Assembly: GCF_037975245.1 (NCBI RefSeq)
Contig: NC_092580.1
Span: 24,509,001-24,573,000, forward strand
Source of the DNA: Apostichopus japonicus
Lineage: Eukaryota; Echinodermata; Holothuroidea; Aspidochirotida; Stichopodidae
DNA length: 64,000 nt
Direction of reading: 5' to 3'
Below the pieces are notes generated by a model. It was given only the letters and a program-made list of their open reading frames with translations. It was not told the DNA's origin and made no database searches. Position 1 is the first letter of the stretch, and each line of letters starts with the position of its first letter. This document shows, in pieces, positions 1-10,882 of the stretch. Made by a program: the position numbers and the translations under genes.

Positions 1-1
1 A

Positions 2-652
2 GATGCCTCCTCAGTTTCGTGCAGAATAGCTTCACGCCTTTTGCGTGACAATCTTAACACATCGCCCAAGGGCGAAGAATACTGGAAGCAGCATTTTCCC
101 AGTCTTGATTTTTCTAATAGATGGAGTAACATATATCGTTCTCCAAAGTGTTTCTTTGACGCCGATATCGACTTCAAAGTATTACATAATATTCTTTACA
201 CTAACGACAAATTGTACAAGTTTGGATTAACCACGCACGAAAGTACTATTCATCTTTTTATTGAGTGTTCTGAAGTCGAAAATGTATGGCACTTTTTGGT
301 TAATAAGTTGCATACTTTACAACCGGTAGTTAATTTTGATGAATGGAAGGGGTTGTCCCTTCTGGGTCTTGGCCGTAAAAACAACTGTATTGTAGGAATT
401 TTGTGTGACTTCATCTTCAATATATATAAGTGTACAATTTGGAATTGCAGAATATCTCGCCTCAATAATAACTATCTTTGTAATATTGAAAAAGTTTTTC
501 ACAATGTACTCAAGAAGAAAATTCGGTTACTTTTTGATGTGTACTATCACAAAAACAATACCTCACGTTTTTTTCATATATTTACACAGAAGGATATTGT
601 GCTCTCTAAGAAAGAATCGAACAGCTATACTTACTATCTGGATAAAGGTTAA
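2..652 (+). pseudogene. L1/Tx1-like LINE ORF2, C-terminal fragment
   Basis: The frame is open from the left edge of the window to TAA at 650-652, so the gene continues upstream and I infer no start. The protein carries a pattern typical of the region after the reverse transcriptase in L1/Tx1-clade LINEs: a segment ending LHNILYTNDKLYKFG, then STIHLFIECSEVENVWHFL, that is H-x-F-x-x-C followed by x-x-V-W. In the family this region is a zinc-binding-like C-terminal domain needed for retrotransposition. The first two cysteines of the usual C-x-x-C are missing (NDKLYKFG where C..C is expected). It ends normally with no frameshift inside the visible part. A Tx1-like reverse transcriptase lies at 9013-10800 on the opposite strand, so this is a separate copy. 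Family is fairly sure; clade is less so. Confidence 0.6.
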
Positions 653-919
653 TTTGTATACAATACGTGTTGACGTAATCAGGGTCTGGTCTTTTGACTT
701 TGCTTTAGACATTGTTGTCTTTTGTACATAATTTCTTATGTCTGTGGTGTTTAGTATTTTAGTTTTCTCTTAACCTAAACATGAGTAAATGTTAAGGTAA
801 TTATTAATTAATGTTCTAGTTGAAACAAATCATACTTAAGTTTTAATTCTGTAAAAAATACCCTTGAAAAAAATATTGTCAATGGGTGAGCCAGTGGGCT
901 CATCTCCGAATAAAAGAGG
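653..919. other. LINE 3' flank, no gene seen
   Basis: AT-rich sequence between the LINE stop codon and the tandem array. It is probably the LINE 3' UTR, but I find no clear poly(A) tail or target duplication. No reading frame or RNA gene is visible. Confidence 0.4.
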
Positions 920-3900
920 CAAAAAATGGCGTGGCTCACTGTACGAGCTGATGATCGGGACTCTCTTTTGCATCCGTGGTTCGAACCCCGGGTGATGACG
1001 TCTTTTGCCGATCTTTTACAGCAAGTGCCTACACGGGGAGCTGTAAGTATTAGTTAATCCACCAAATATCTTAGTCCATACAGTGGCGCGATGGCTTGGC
1101 GCACTGTGCGAGCTGATGATCGAGACTCTCTTTTGCATCCGTGGTTCGAACCCCGGGTGATGACGTCTTTTGCCGATCTTTTACAGCAAGTGCCTACACG
1201 GGGAGCTGTAAGTATTAGTTAATCCACTTAATATCTCAGTCCATACAGTGGGGCGATGGCTTGGCGCACTGTGCGAGCTGATGATCGAGACTCTCTTTTG
1301 CATCCGTGGTTCGAACCCCGGGTGATGACGTCTTTTGCCGATCTTTTACAGCAAGTGCCTACACGGGGAGCTGTAAGCATTAGTTAATCCACCTAATATC
1401 TCAGTCCATACAGTGGCGCGATGGCTTGGCGCACTGTGCGAGCTGATTGATGATCGAGACTCTCTTTTGCATCCGTGGTTCGAACCCCGGGTGATGACGT
1501 CTTTTGCCGATCTTTTACAGCAAGTGCCTACACGGGGAGCTGTAAGTATTAGTTAATCCACCAAATATCTCAGTCCATACAGTGGCGCGATGGCTTGGCG
1601 CACTGTGCGAGCTGATGATCGAGACTCTCTTTTGCATCCGTGGTTCGAACCCCGGGTGATGACGTCTTTTGCCGATCTTTTACAGCAAGTGCCTACACGG
1701 GGAGCTGTAAGTATTAGTTAATCCACTTAATATCTCAGTCCATACAGTGGGGCGATGGCTTGGCGCACTGTGCGAGCTGATGATCGAGACTCTCTTTTGC
1801 ATCCGTGGTTCGAACCCCGGGTGATGACGTCTTTTGCCGATCTTTTACAGCAAGTGCCTACACGGGGAGCTGTAAGCATTAGTTAATCCACCTAATATCT
1901 CAGTCCATACAGTGGCGCGATGGCTTGGCGCACTGTGCGAGCTGATGATCGAGACTCTCTTTTGCATCCGTGGTTCGAACCCCGGGTGATGACGTCTTTT
2001 GCCGATCTTTTACAGCAAGTGCCTACACGGGGAGCTGTAAGTATTAGTTAGTCCAGCTAATATCTCAGTCCATACAGTGGCGCGATGGCTTGGCGCACTG
2101 TGCGAGCTGATGATCGAGACTCTCTTTTGCATCCGTGGTTCGAACCCCGGGTGATGACGTCTTTTGCCGATCTTTTACAGCAAGTGCCTACACGGGGAGC
2201 TGTAAGTATTAGTTAATCCACCTAATGTCTCAGTCCATACAGTGGCGCGATAGCTTGGCGCACTGTGCGAGCTGATGATCGAGACTCTCTTTTGCATCCG
2301 TGGTTCGAACCCCGGGTGATGACGTCTTTTGCCGATCTTTTACAGCAAGTGCCTACACGGGGAGCTGCAAGTATTAGTTAATCCACCTAATATCTCAGTC
2401 CATACAGTGGCGCGATGGCTTGGCGCACTGTGCGAGCTGATGATCGAGACTCTCTTTTGCATCCGTGGTTCGAACCCCGGGTGATGACGTCTTTTGCCGA
2501 TCTTTTACAGCAAGTGCCTACACGGGGAGCTGTAAGTATTAGTTAATCCACCTAATATTTCAGTCCATACAGTGGCGCGATAGCTTGGCGCACTGTGCGA
2601 GCTGATGATCGAGACTCTCTTTTGCATCCGTGGTTCGAACCCCGGGTGATGACGTCTTTTGCCGATCTTTTACAGCAAGTGCCTACACGGGGAGCTGTAA
2701 GTATTAGTTAATCCAGCTAATATCTCAGTCCATACAGTGGCGCGATGGCTTGGCGCACTGTGCGAGCTGATGATCGAGACTCTCTTTTGCATCCGTGGTT
2801 CGAACCCCGGGTGATGACGTCTTTTGCCGATCTTTTACAGCAAGTGCCTACACGGGGAGCTGCAAGTATTAGTTAATCCACCTAATATCTCAGTCCATAC
2901 AGTGGCGCGATGGCTTGGCACACTGTGCGAGCTGATGATCGAGACTCTCTTTTGCATCCGTGGTTCGAACCCCAGGTGATGACGTCTTTTGCCGATCTTT
3001 TACAGCAAGTGCCTACACGTGGAGCTGTAAGTATTAGTTAATCCACCTAATATTTCAGTCCATACAGTGGCGCGATAGCTTGGCGCACTGTGCGAGCTGA
3101 TGATCGAGACTCTCTTTTGCATCCGTGGTTCGAACCCCGGGTGATGACGTCTTTTGCCGATCTTTTACAGCAAGTGCCTACACGAGGAGCTGTAAGTATT
3201 AGTTAATCCACCTAATATCTCAGTCCATACAGTGGCGCGATGGCTTGGCGCACTGTGCGAGCTGATGATCGAGACTCTCTTTTGCATCCGTGGTTCGAAC
3301 CCCGGGTGATGACGTCTTTTGCCGATCTTTTACAGCAAGTGCCTACACGGGGAGCTGTAAGTATTAGTTAATCCACCTAATATCTCAGTCCATACAGTGG
3401 CGCGATGGCTTGGCGCACTGTGCGAGCTGATGATCGAGACTCTCTTTTGCATCCGTGGTTCGAACCCCGGGTGATGACGTCTTTTGCCGATCTTTTACAG
3501 CAAGTGCCTACACGGGGAGCTGTAAGTATTAGTTAATCCAGCTAATATTTCAGTCCATACAGTGGCGCGATGGCTTGGCGCACTGTGCGAGCTGATGATC
3601 GAGACTCTCTTTTGCATCCGTGGTTCGAACCCCGGGTGATGACGTCTTTTGCCGATCTTTTACAGCAAGTGCCTACACGAGGAGCTGTAAGTATTAGTTA
3701 ATCCACCTAATATTTCAGTCCATACAGTGGCGCGATAGCTTGGCGCACTGTGCGAGCTGATGATCGAGACTCTCTTTTGCATCCGTGGTTCGAACCCCGG
3801 GTGATGACGTCTTTTGCCGATCTTTTACAGCAAGTGCCTACACGGGGAGCTGTAAGTATTAGTTAATCCACCTAATATCTCAGTCCATACAGTGGCGCGA

Positions 3901-6835
3901 TGGCTTGGCGCACTGTGCGAGCTGATGATCGAGACTCTCTTTTGCATCCGTGGTTCGAACCCCAGGTGATGACGTCTTTTGCCGATCTTTTACAGCAAGT
4001 GCCTACACGGGGAGCTGTAAGTATTAGTTAATCCACCTAATATTTCAGTCCATACAGTGGCGCGATAGCTTGGCGCACTGTGCGAGCTGATGATCGAGAC
4101 TCTCTTTTGCATCCGTGGTTCGAACCCCGGGTGATGACGTCTTTTGCCGATCTTTTACAGCAAGTGCCTACACGGGGAGCTGTAAGTATTAGTTAATCCA
4201 GCTAATATCTCAGTCCATACAGTGGCGCGATGGCTTGGCGCACTGTGCGAGCTGATGATCGAGACTCTCTTTTGCATCCGTGGTTCGAACCCCGGGTGAT
4301 GACGTCTTTTGCCGATCTTTTACAGCAAGTGCCTACACGAGGAGCTGTAAGTATTAGTTAATCCACCTAATATTTCAGTCCATACAGTGGCGCGATAGCT
4401 TGGCGCACTGTGCGAGCTGATGATCGAGACTCTCTTTTGCATCCGTGGTTCGAACCCCGGGTGATGACGACTTTTGCCGATCTTTTACAGCAAGTGCCTA
4501 CACGAGGAGCTGTAAGTATTAGTTAATCCACCTAATATTTCAGTCCATACAGTGGCGCGATGGCTTGGCGCACTGTGCGAGCTGATGATCGAGACTCTCT
4601 TTTGCATCCGTGGTTCGAACCCCGGGTGATGACGACTTTTGCCGATCTTTTACAGCAAGTGCCTACACGGGGAGCTGTAAGTATTAGTTAATCCACCTAA
4701 TATTTCAGTCCATACAGTGGCGCGATAGCTTGGCGCACTGTGCGAGCTGATGATCGAGACTCTCTTTTGCATCCGTGGTTCGAACCCCGGGTGATGACGT
4801 CTTTTGCCGATCTTTTACAGCAAGTGCCTACACGGGGAGCTGTAAGTATTAGTTAATCCACCTAATATCTCAGTCCATACAGTGGCGCGATGGCTTGGCG
4901 CACTGTGCGAGCTGATGATCGAGACTCTCTTTTGCATCCGTGGTTCGAACCCCAGGTGATGACGTCTTTTGCCGATCTTTTACAGCAAGTGCCTACACGG
5001 GGAGCTGTAAGTATTAGTTAATCCACCTAATATTTCAGTCCATACAGTGGCGCGATAGCTTGGCGCACTGTGCGAGCTGATGATCGAGACTCTCTTTTGC
5101 ATCCGTGGTTCGAACCCCGGGTGATGACGTCTTTTGCCGATCTTTTACAGCAAGTGCCTACACGGGGAGCTGTAAGTATTAGTTAATCCAGCTAATATCT
5201 CAGTCATTACAGTGGCGCGATGGCTTGGCGCACTGTGCGAGCTGATGATCGAGACTCTCTTTTGCATCCGTGGTTCGAACCCCGGGTGATGACGTCTTTT
5301 GCCGATCTTTTACAGCAAGTGCCTACACGAGGAGCTGTAAGTATTAGTTAATCCACCTAATATTTCAGTCCATACAGTGGCGCGATAGCTTGGCGCACTG
5401 TGCGAGCTGATGATCGAGACTCTCTTTTGCATCCGTGGTTCGAACCCCGGGTGATGACGACTTTTGCCGATCTTTTACAGCAAGTGCCTACACGAGGAGC
5501 TGTAAGTATTAGTTAATCCACCTAATATTTCAGTCCATACAGTGGCGCGATGGCTTGGCGCACTGTGCGAGCTGATGATCGAGACTCTCTTTTGCATCCG
5601 TGGTTCGAACCCCGGGTGATGACGACTTTTGCCGATCTTTTACAGCAAGTGCCTACACGGGGAGCTGTAAGTATTAGTTAATCCAGCTAATATTTCAGTC
5701 CATACAGTGGCGCGATAGCTTGGCGCACTGTGCGAGCTGATGATCGAGACTCTCTTTTGCATCCGTGGTTCGAACCCCGGGTGATGACGTCTTTTGCCGA
5801 TCTTTTACAGCAAGTGCCTACACGGGGAGCTGTAAGTATTAGTTAATCCAGCTAATATCTCAGTCCATACAGTGGCGCGATGGCTTGGCGCACTGTGCGA
5901 GCTGATGATCGAGACTCTCTTTTGCATCCGTGGTTCGAACCCCGGGTGATGACGTCTTTTGCCGATCTTTTACAGCAAGTGCCTACACGGGGAGCTGTAA
6001 GTATTAGTTAATCCAGCTAATATCTCAGTCCATACAGTGGCGCGATGGCTTGGCGCACTGTGCGAGCTGATGATCGAGACTCTCTTTTGCATCCGTGGTT
6101 CGAACCCCGGGTGATGACGTCTTTTGCCGATCTTTTACAGCAAGTGCCTACACGAGGAGCTGTAAGTATTAGTTAATCCAGCTAATATTTCAGTCCATAC
6201 AGTGGCGCGATAGCTTGGCGCACTGTGCGAGCTGATGATCGAGACTCTCTTTTGCATCCGTGGTTCGAACCCCGGGTGATGACGACTTTTGCCGATCTTT
6301 TACAGCAAGTGCCTACACGAGGAGCTGTAAGTATTAGTTAATCCACCTAATATTTCAGTCCATACAGTGGCGCGATGGCTTGGCGCACTGTGCGAGCTGA
6401 TGATCGAGACTCTCTTTTGCATCCGTGGTTCGAACCCCGGGTGATGACGACTTTTGCCGATCTTTTACAGCAAGTGCCTACACGAGGAGCTGTAAGTATT
6501 AGTTAATCCACCTAATATTTCAGTCCATACAGTGGCGCGATAGCTTGGCGCACTGTGCGAGCTGATGATCGAGACTCTCTTTTGCATCCGTGGTTCGAAC
6601 CCCGGGTGATGACGTCTTTTGCCGATCTTTTACAGCAAGTGCCTACACGGGGAGCTGTAAGTATTAGTTAATCCAGCTAATATCTCAGTCCATACAGTGG
6701 CGCGATAGCTTGGCGCACTGTGCGAGCTGATGATCGAGACTCTCTTTTGCATCCGTGGTTCGAACCCCGGGTGATGACGTCTTTTGCCGATCTTTTACAG
6801 CAAGTGCCTACACGGGGAGCTGTAAGTATTAGTTA
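920..6835 (+). repeat. Tandem array of ~36 tRNA-like 165-bp cassettes
   Basis: The phrase CAGTGGCGCGATGGCTTGG recurs at 1081, 1246, 1411, 1580, 1745, 1910 and then every 165 bp to 6695. That gives 35 close copies plus a diverged first copy (its TGGCGTGG is at 927). One unit (1411) is 169 bp because of a 4-bp TTGA insertion. Every unit carries a tRNA A-box-like block (TGGCTTGGCGC), a perfect B box (GGTTCGAACCC) 51 bp further on, and TTTT about 15 nt after the B box. This is the layout of an internal RNA polymerase III promoter with a short terminator. Units differ at only a few positions. The array is therefore a satellite made of tRNA-derived, SINE-like monomers rather than a dispersed SINE with a tail. 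No unit folds into a clean cloverleaf by eye, so I do not call these tRNA genes. Whether any unit is transcribed is unknown. Confidence 0.93.
1092..1171 (+). promoter_or_regulatory. Internal Pol III promoter-like boxes and T4 in one unit (representative)
   Basis: A-box-like TGGCTTGGCGC is at 1092-1102, the B box GGTTCGAACCC at 1143-1153, and TTTT at 1168-1171. The same spacing holds in nearly all units. The B box matches the eukaryotic consensus GGTTCGANNCC exactly; the A box is weaker at its 3' end. A TTTT also lies between the boxes (in CTCTTTTGC), which might reduce full-length transcripts. The 51-bp spacing is longer than in most tRNAs and resembles tRNAs with a long variable arm (Ser/Leu type). 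Confidence 0.6.
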
Positions 6836-7030
6836 TATATTTTATATTTTATAGAATAAGAATTTTTTAATTTTTTTCAGAATAATTTTTTTAGAATTTT
6901 TTTAGAATAATTTTAGAATTTTTTTAGAATTTTTTTTAGAATTTTTTTTAGAATTTTTTTAGAATAATTTTTTAGAATAAGAATAATAATTTTTTAAAAT
7001 ATTTTATAGAATAATAAGAATATATTTTAA
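6836..7030. repeat. AT-rich low-complexity tract
   Basis: Degenerate repeats of AGAATTTTTTT and TTAGAATAA fill the gap between the tRNA-like array and LINE copy A. It looks like replication-slippage DNA. No gene seen. Confidence 0.85.
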
Positions 7031-7041
7031 TAACAAGTTTT

Positions 7042-8835
7042 ATGATGCCAGAAATAATTCGAAGAATACCTGGAATATCATTATTGAAATTCTTCATAAT
7101 GACCGTAAAAAATCAACTTATCCTGCTTCTTTCAAAAATGGCGATCAAGAGATTACCCTTGAGATTACCCGATATTGCAAACGACTTCAATAACTTCTTT
7201 ATCAATCTTGGTCCTTCATTGGCAGACAAGATTACGAGCAAAGGGACGCATAATGAGTTTATGCATAAAACTAGTCACAACAATTCGATTTTTACATTTC
7301 CTGTATGTGAGGAGGAACTCCTTAACGTTGCGACTGCTTGTCTAAAACCTAATAAAGCAGCAGGATATGATGATTTTAAGCCAGGTATCATTAAACACAT
7401 TATTCCTTTAATTACTAAGCCTTTGACTCATATTTGTAACTTATCTTTTAATACTGGAACATTTCCAGATTCGTTGAAAATTGCAAAGGTTATTCCGATT
7501 TTTAAAAAGGGCGACGCAGATTTATACGAAAACTATAGACCCATTTCATTGCTTTCATGTTTCTCGAAAATCATTGAAAGACTTATGTTTAATCGAATTT
7601 TTAATTTTCTTAACAAATATGACATTCTATGCAACCAACAATATGGCTTTCGACCACATCATTCTACTGAACTTGCACTGGCAGATGCCGTTGACAAATT
7701 GTACAGCAGTCTTGATAATAATAGATCTTGCTTGGGAGTGTTCCTAGATCTTTCCAAAGCGTTCGACACTATTGATCACACCATTCTACTTAGTAAATTA
7801 CAACATTATGGCATCAGAGGAACGACGCTGAACTGGATCGATAGTTATATATCTAATCGGCATCAATATATCTCTTACAAAAACACTCATTCTCATCTTG
7901 CAGAAATTCAATGTGGTGTTCCACAAGGCTCAATTCTAGGCCCTTTACTGTTTATTATATATGTCAATGACATCTGCCACGTATCAGAAATCGCAAACAT
8001 TACGTTATTTGCCGACGACACAAATATTTTTTTCGAATCAAATGAAAATGAAAATTTATTTCATATTAAAGTGTCTTCTGAATTAAATAAATTTAACGTC
8101 TGGTTTGCCTCTAATAAGCTATCGCTTAACATTGGCAAAACGAATTATATTGTTTTTAATACATCCCGAAATTTCAGCTGGGATAAAGATATTTTTATGG
8201 GAGGTAAAATTCTCAAAGAAGTATTTTCTAATAAATTCTTAGGTGTACATATTGATCATAAACTTTCATGGGGTGATCATATTTCCATAGTGTGCAAGAA
8301 AGTTGCAAAGAATATAGGAATATTATCTAAATTGAAACACTACCTGCCACAACACATATTAAAGACCCTTTATCAAACTTTAGTGGTCCCACATTTTTCT
8401 TATTGCTCGATAATTTGGTCTGATACACGTGATACTAATCTTAAGCCACTTATTATATTACAAAAGAAAGCTGTCCGCCACATATCACATGCTGCACCAC
8501 GTGATCACACCAACCTTCTATTCAAGGATCTGAATGTATTGAAAATTAATGACATAATACGTGTAAATCTTGCCACCTTCACTTATAAGGCTTGGAATGG
8601 ACTCCTACCAAATGCATTTCATAATTATTTAATCAGTAATTCGGATATACATCACCACAACACAAGACACGCAAATCATGCGCATTATCACAACACGAAT
8701 ACCTCAACAGGAATGTTAAGCCTCAGAAATCGAGCAATAAAAGCCTGGAATTCTATTACTGACATTATTAAAAATAAATTATCGTGTAGAACATTTAGAA
8801 AATGTTATATTAAAGAGATAATTGCATCATATTAA
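7042..8835 (+). CDS. LINE reverse transcriptase (copy A), ORF2 3' part
   Basis: The RNA-dependent DNA polymerase of a CR1/Jockey-group LINE, acting in target-primed reverse transcription. In the 597-residue frame I see YRPISLLS (finger/palm), FLDLSKAFD at about residues 234-242 (first catalytic Asp), GVPQGS at about 292 and the catalytic FADD at about 323-326. A C-terminal region follows with AVRHISHAAPRDHTNLLF and TFTYKAWNGLLP. The ATG at 7042 is not a real start. Before about 7165 the family-like sequence is in another frame (a frameshift near NGDQEIT), and endonuclease and ORF1 are absent. From about 7165 to the TAA the frame is intact, making this the best preserved reverse transcriptase here. 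It cannot be autonomous without its 5' half. Confidence 0.85.
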   Translation: MMPEIIRRIPGISLLKFFIMTVKNQLILLLSKMAIKRLPLRLPDIANDFNNFFINLGPSLADKITSKGTHNEFMHKTSHNNSIFTFPVCEEELLNVATACLKPNKAAGYDDFKPGIIKHIIPLITKPLTHICNLSFNTGTFPDSLKIAKVIPIFKKGDADLYENYRPISLLSCFSKIIERLMFNRIFNFLNKYDILCNQQYGFRPHHSTELALADAVDKLYSSLDNNRSCLGVFLDLSKAFDTIDHTILLSKLQHYGIRGTTLNWIDSYISNRHQYISYKNTHSHLAEIQCGVPQGSILGPLLFIIYVNDICHVSEIANITLFADDTNIFFESNENENLFHIKVSSELNKFNVWFASNKLSLNIGKTNYIVFNTSRNFSWDKDIFMGGKILKEVFSNKFLGVHIDHKLSWGDHISIVCKKVAKNIGILSKLKHYLPQHILKTLYQTLVVPHFSYCSIIWSDTRDTNLKPLIILQKKAVRHISHAAPRDHTNLLFKDLNVLKINDIIRVNLATFTYKAWNGLLPNAFHNYLISNSDIHHHNTRHANHAHYHNTNTSTGMLSLRNRAIKAWNSITDIIKNKLSCRTFRKCYIKEIIASY

Positions 8836-8914
8836 TTAAAATATCATATAATTGATTTATTGTCGAAACGTTTAATTTAATCTTTAATTTTTCTTCTCTT
8901 TTCTTTCTTCAGGG

Positions 8915-8957
8915 AGTCTTCTACATTGTTAAGCTATTGTATGCTTTATAGAAGACT
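8915..8957 (+). other. Conserved 3'-UTR hairpin of LINE A
   Basis: AGTCTTCTA at 8915-8923 pairs perfectly with TAGAAGACT at 8949-8957 across a 25-nt loop containing TTGTTAAGC. The hairpin is present in the other family members, with a compensatory base change in copy D. LINE reverse transcriptases often recognise a 3' RNA stem-loop, so this is a candidate template-recognition element. Confidence 0.75.
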
Positions 8958-9012
8958 TCTTTTCACCTTGTATATTTGCACGTGAAAAAACAAAATCAAA
9001 TCAAATCAAATA

Positions 9013-10800
9013 TTAAAAAAATACAACATTAATTTTTGTAATTTAACATTAATGTTATTGCTTAATATCTGACTACAAAATTTAATTCTAAGAGCATCGC
9101 TTGTTAATTCAATGTCGCTCAAACTGAATCCACCTCTGTCGATTGGTAAAAGCAAGTTAAGAAGGTTTTTTACCTCTCCAGATAAAATCGACTACACTCT
9201 GACGTAATGTGGTGATAAACCAATCAGGGACTGGTAAAACAGTAGTCAAATATACTAAGGGAGTTACGATGAGCGAATTTATTATGAGAGATTTACCCTT
9301 AAAAGATAATTTAAAAGGTATTTAAAAGGTAAAAAGGTATTTAGTAATTTACGGCAGGAGGTAACTTTTTTTCTCCCAATTTTTTTTCGATTGATTTTTT
9401 ATCGTTACCAATAGCAACACCTAATACTGTAATGAAATCTTTCCTCACAGGGAAGTCGAAATTGCTGGGATTAACATGGCTGCACCCAATGCTAAGTAAT
9501 TCAGTTTTATCAATATTACAACTAGAGCCAGAAGCACGTTCATACAATTTAATGATGTTAAAAATAGAATAAATACTTGTGATACTAGACACGAAAAAGG
9601 TAGTGTCGTCCGCGTGCTGAAAAATTTTGGCTTCGACTTCACAAAATTTAATACCATGAATATATGGACAATTAATTATAGTTCCAAGAAACGGTTCGGC
9701 ACAGAGAACATAGAGCATGGCTGAGAGTGGGCAGCCCTGCCGAACTCCCCTTTTGACAGGGAAGGGATCAGATATATAACCATTGTGCTTGATTCGGCCC
9801 TCGATATTGGTAAAAAACAGTTTGATCCATTTTAGGAGCTTAGGGCCAAAACCCAATTTTTCAGCGACTTCGAAGAGGTAGTTATGGTCAACTCTGTCAA
9901 AGGCTTTATATTGGTCTATTTTAAGAATAAAACCTGGTTTATTATATGAATTTACATACTCAATTACATTTTGCATACTAAGCACGTTTTCAGAAATATC
10001 TCTTGATTGAATACAACACGTTTGATCTTCTGAAATAATATTCTTACTGATACTTGTGATTCGTTTGGCAGGCTTTTGCAATCATTTTGTAATCGACATT
10101 TGAGAGGCTTATTGGCCTCCAATTATTTAAACTACAAAGATCTCCTTTCTTGGGTATAAGGGTAAGTATACTTATTTTCATGGATTCACAGAGTTCGTTG
10201 TCATGGAATGATGTCTCAATGAGTCTAGTAAAAATGTCGATAAAATCCCGCCAAAACACTTTGTAAAATTCAGCAGTTAGTCCATCTAGTCCTGGACTTT
10301 TGTTCGGTTCCATTGCTAACAGAGCGGCTTTCAACTCATCTAATGAAATATTTGCTTCACATGCTTCATCGTCCATTGGCGAGAGAAATCTTCTGAGTTC
10401 ACAAAGTATCTGATTCCGCGATTCGTTGTCGGTTTCTCCGGCTTGGTAGAGGTTTGTATAAAACTTTACTTGTTCTTTCATAATTTCGTGTTGATCGTGA
10501 TGATTAAGCTCTGGTCAGTTAGTAGTTGTTTCATTACCTTCATTTTTTTCGTTGATTTTTCAAGATTAAAGAAAAACTTTGTTGATTTTTCACCCTCCTC
10601 GTGCCACTGAATTTTAGACCTGAGGAAGGTTCCTTGTAATTCTCTTAATGAAAGTTGGTTCGACTCATCTTCTAGGTTTTTAAAATGGGTACAGTCGTAA
10701 TCGGAGAATTTTTGAGCTTTGTGTTTCTCGTAGTCAATTTGTTTTGTTGTATAATTGTATTGATTGTATAATTGAGGATTAGCTTTAGTTTTAAAGTTAC
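9013..10800 (-). pseudogene. L1/Tx1-like LINE ORF2 fragment
   Basis: Reading leftwards on the minus strand, the order is: linker (EEGEKSTKFFFNLEK, about 10600), NKSPGLDGLTAEFY (about 10300), LIPKKGD and NNWRPISLSN (about 10150), KIDQYKAFDRVDH (about 9900), GVRQGCPLSAMLY (about 9740) and HADDTTFF (about 9610). The post-RT segment GKSLIINSLM and RGGFSLSDIELTSDALRI follows down to about 9060. These are L1/Tx1-clade signatures, distinct from the other LINEs here. The catalytic YADD reads HADD. The frame is broken at about 10060 and again below 9340. The endonuclease domain is missing upstream, and the 3' side is cut where LINE A's tail begins. Function: reverse transcription, now lost. Confidence 0.8.
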
Positions 10801-10882
10801 CTTATGCGATTAAACACCACGAACTTCTGGGAGGGAAAATTATGTGATAATAATCCTGCATGAGAATGCATTACATGGGAGG

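Larger units (their letters stand above)
7030..9013 (+). mobile_element. LINE copy A (CR1/Jockey group), 5'-truncated
   Basis: A non-LTR retrotransposon truncated within the linker before the reverse transcriptase, as is usual for incomplete target-primed reverse transcription. It ends in a 3' UTR with a hairpin and a short TCAAA-repeat tail at about 8990-9010. The same 3' end recurs at 12745-12935, 15270-15360, 31184-31280 (minus) and 59283-59387 (minus), which defines the family's 3' terminus. It abuts Tx1-like LINE coding sequence at 9013, so it may have inserted into that element. Confidence 0.85.

Noticed and set aside
1092-1171. True tRNA gene in each array unit
   Set aside because: A and B boxes are present but I could not build a paired acceptor stem plus a 5-bp T stem. 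Called tRNA-like only.
920-6835. CRISPR-like array
   Set aside because: The whole 165-bp unit is repeated with no unique spacers, there are no cas genes, and the DNA is eukaryotic. It is a satellite.
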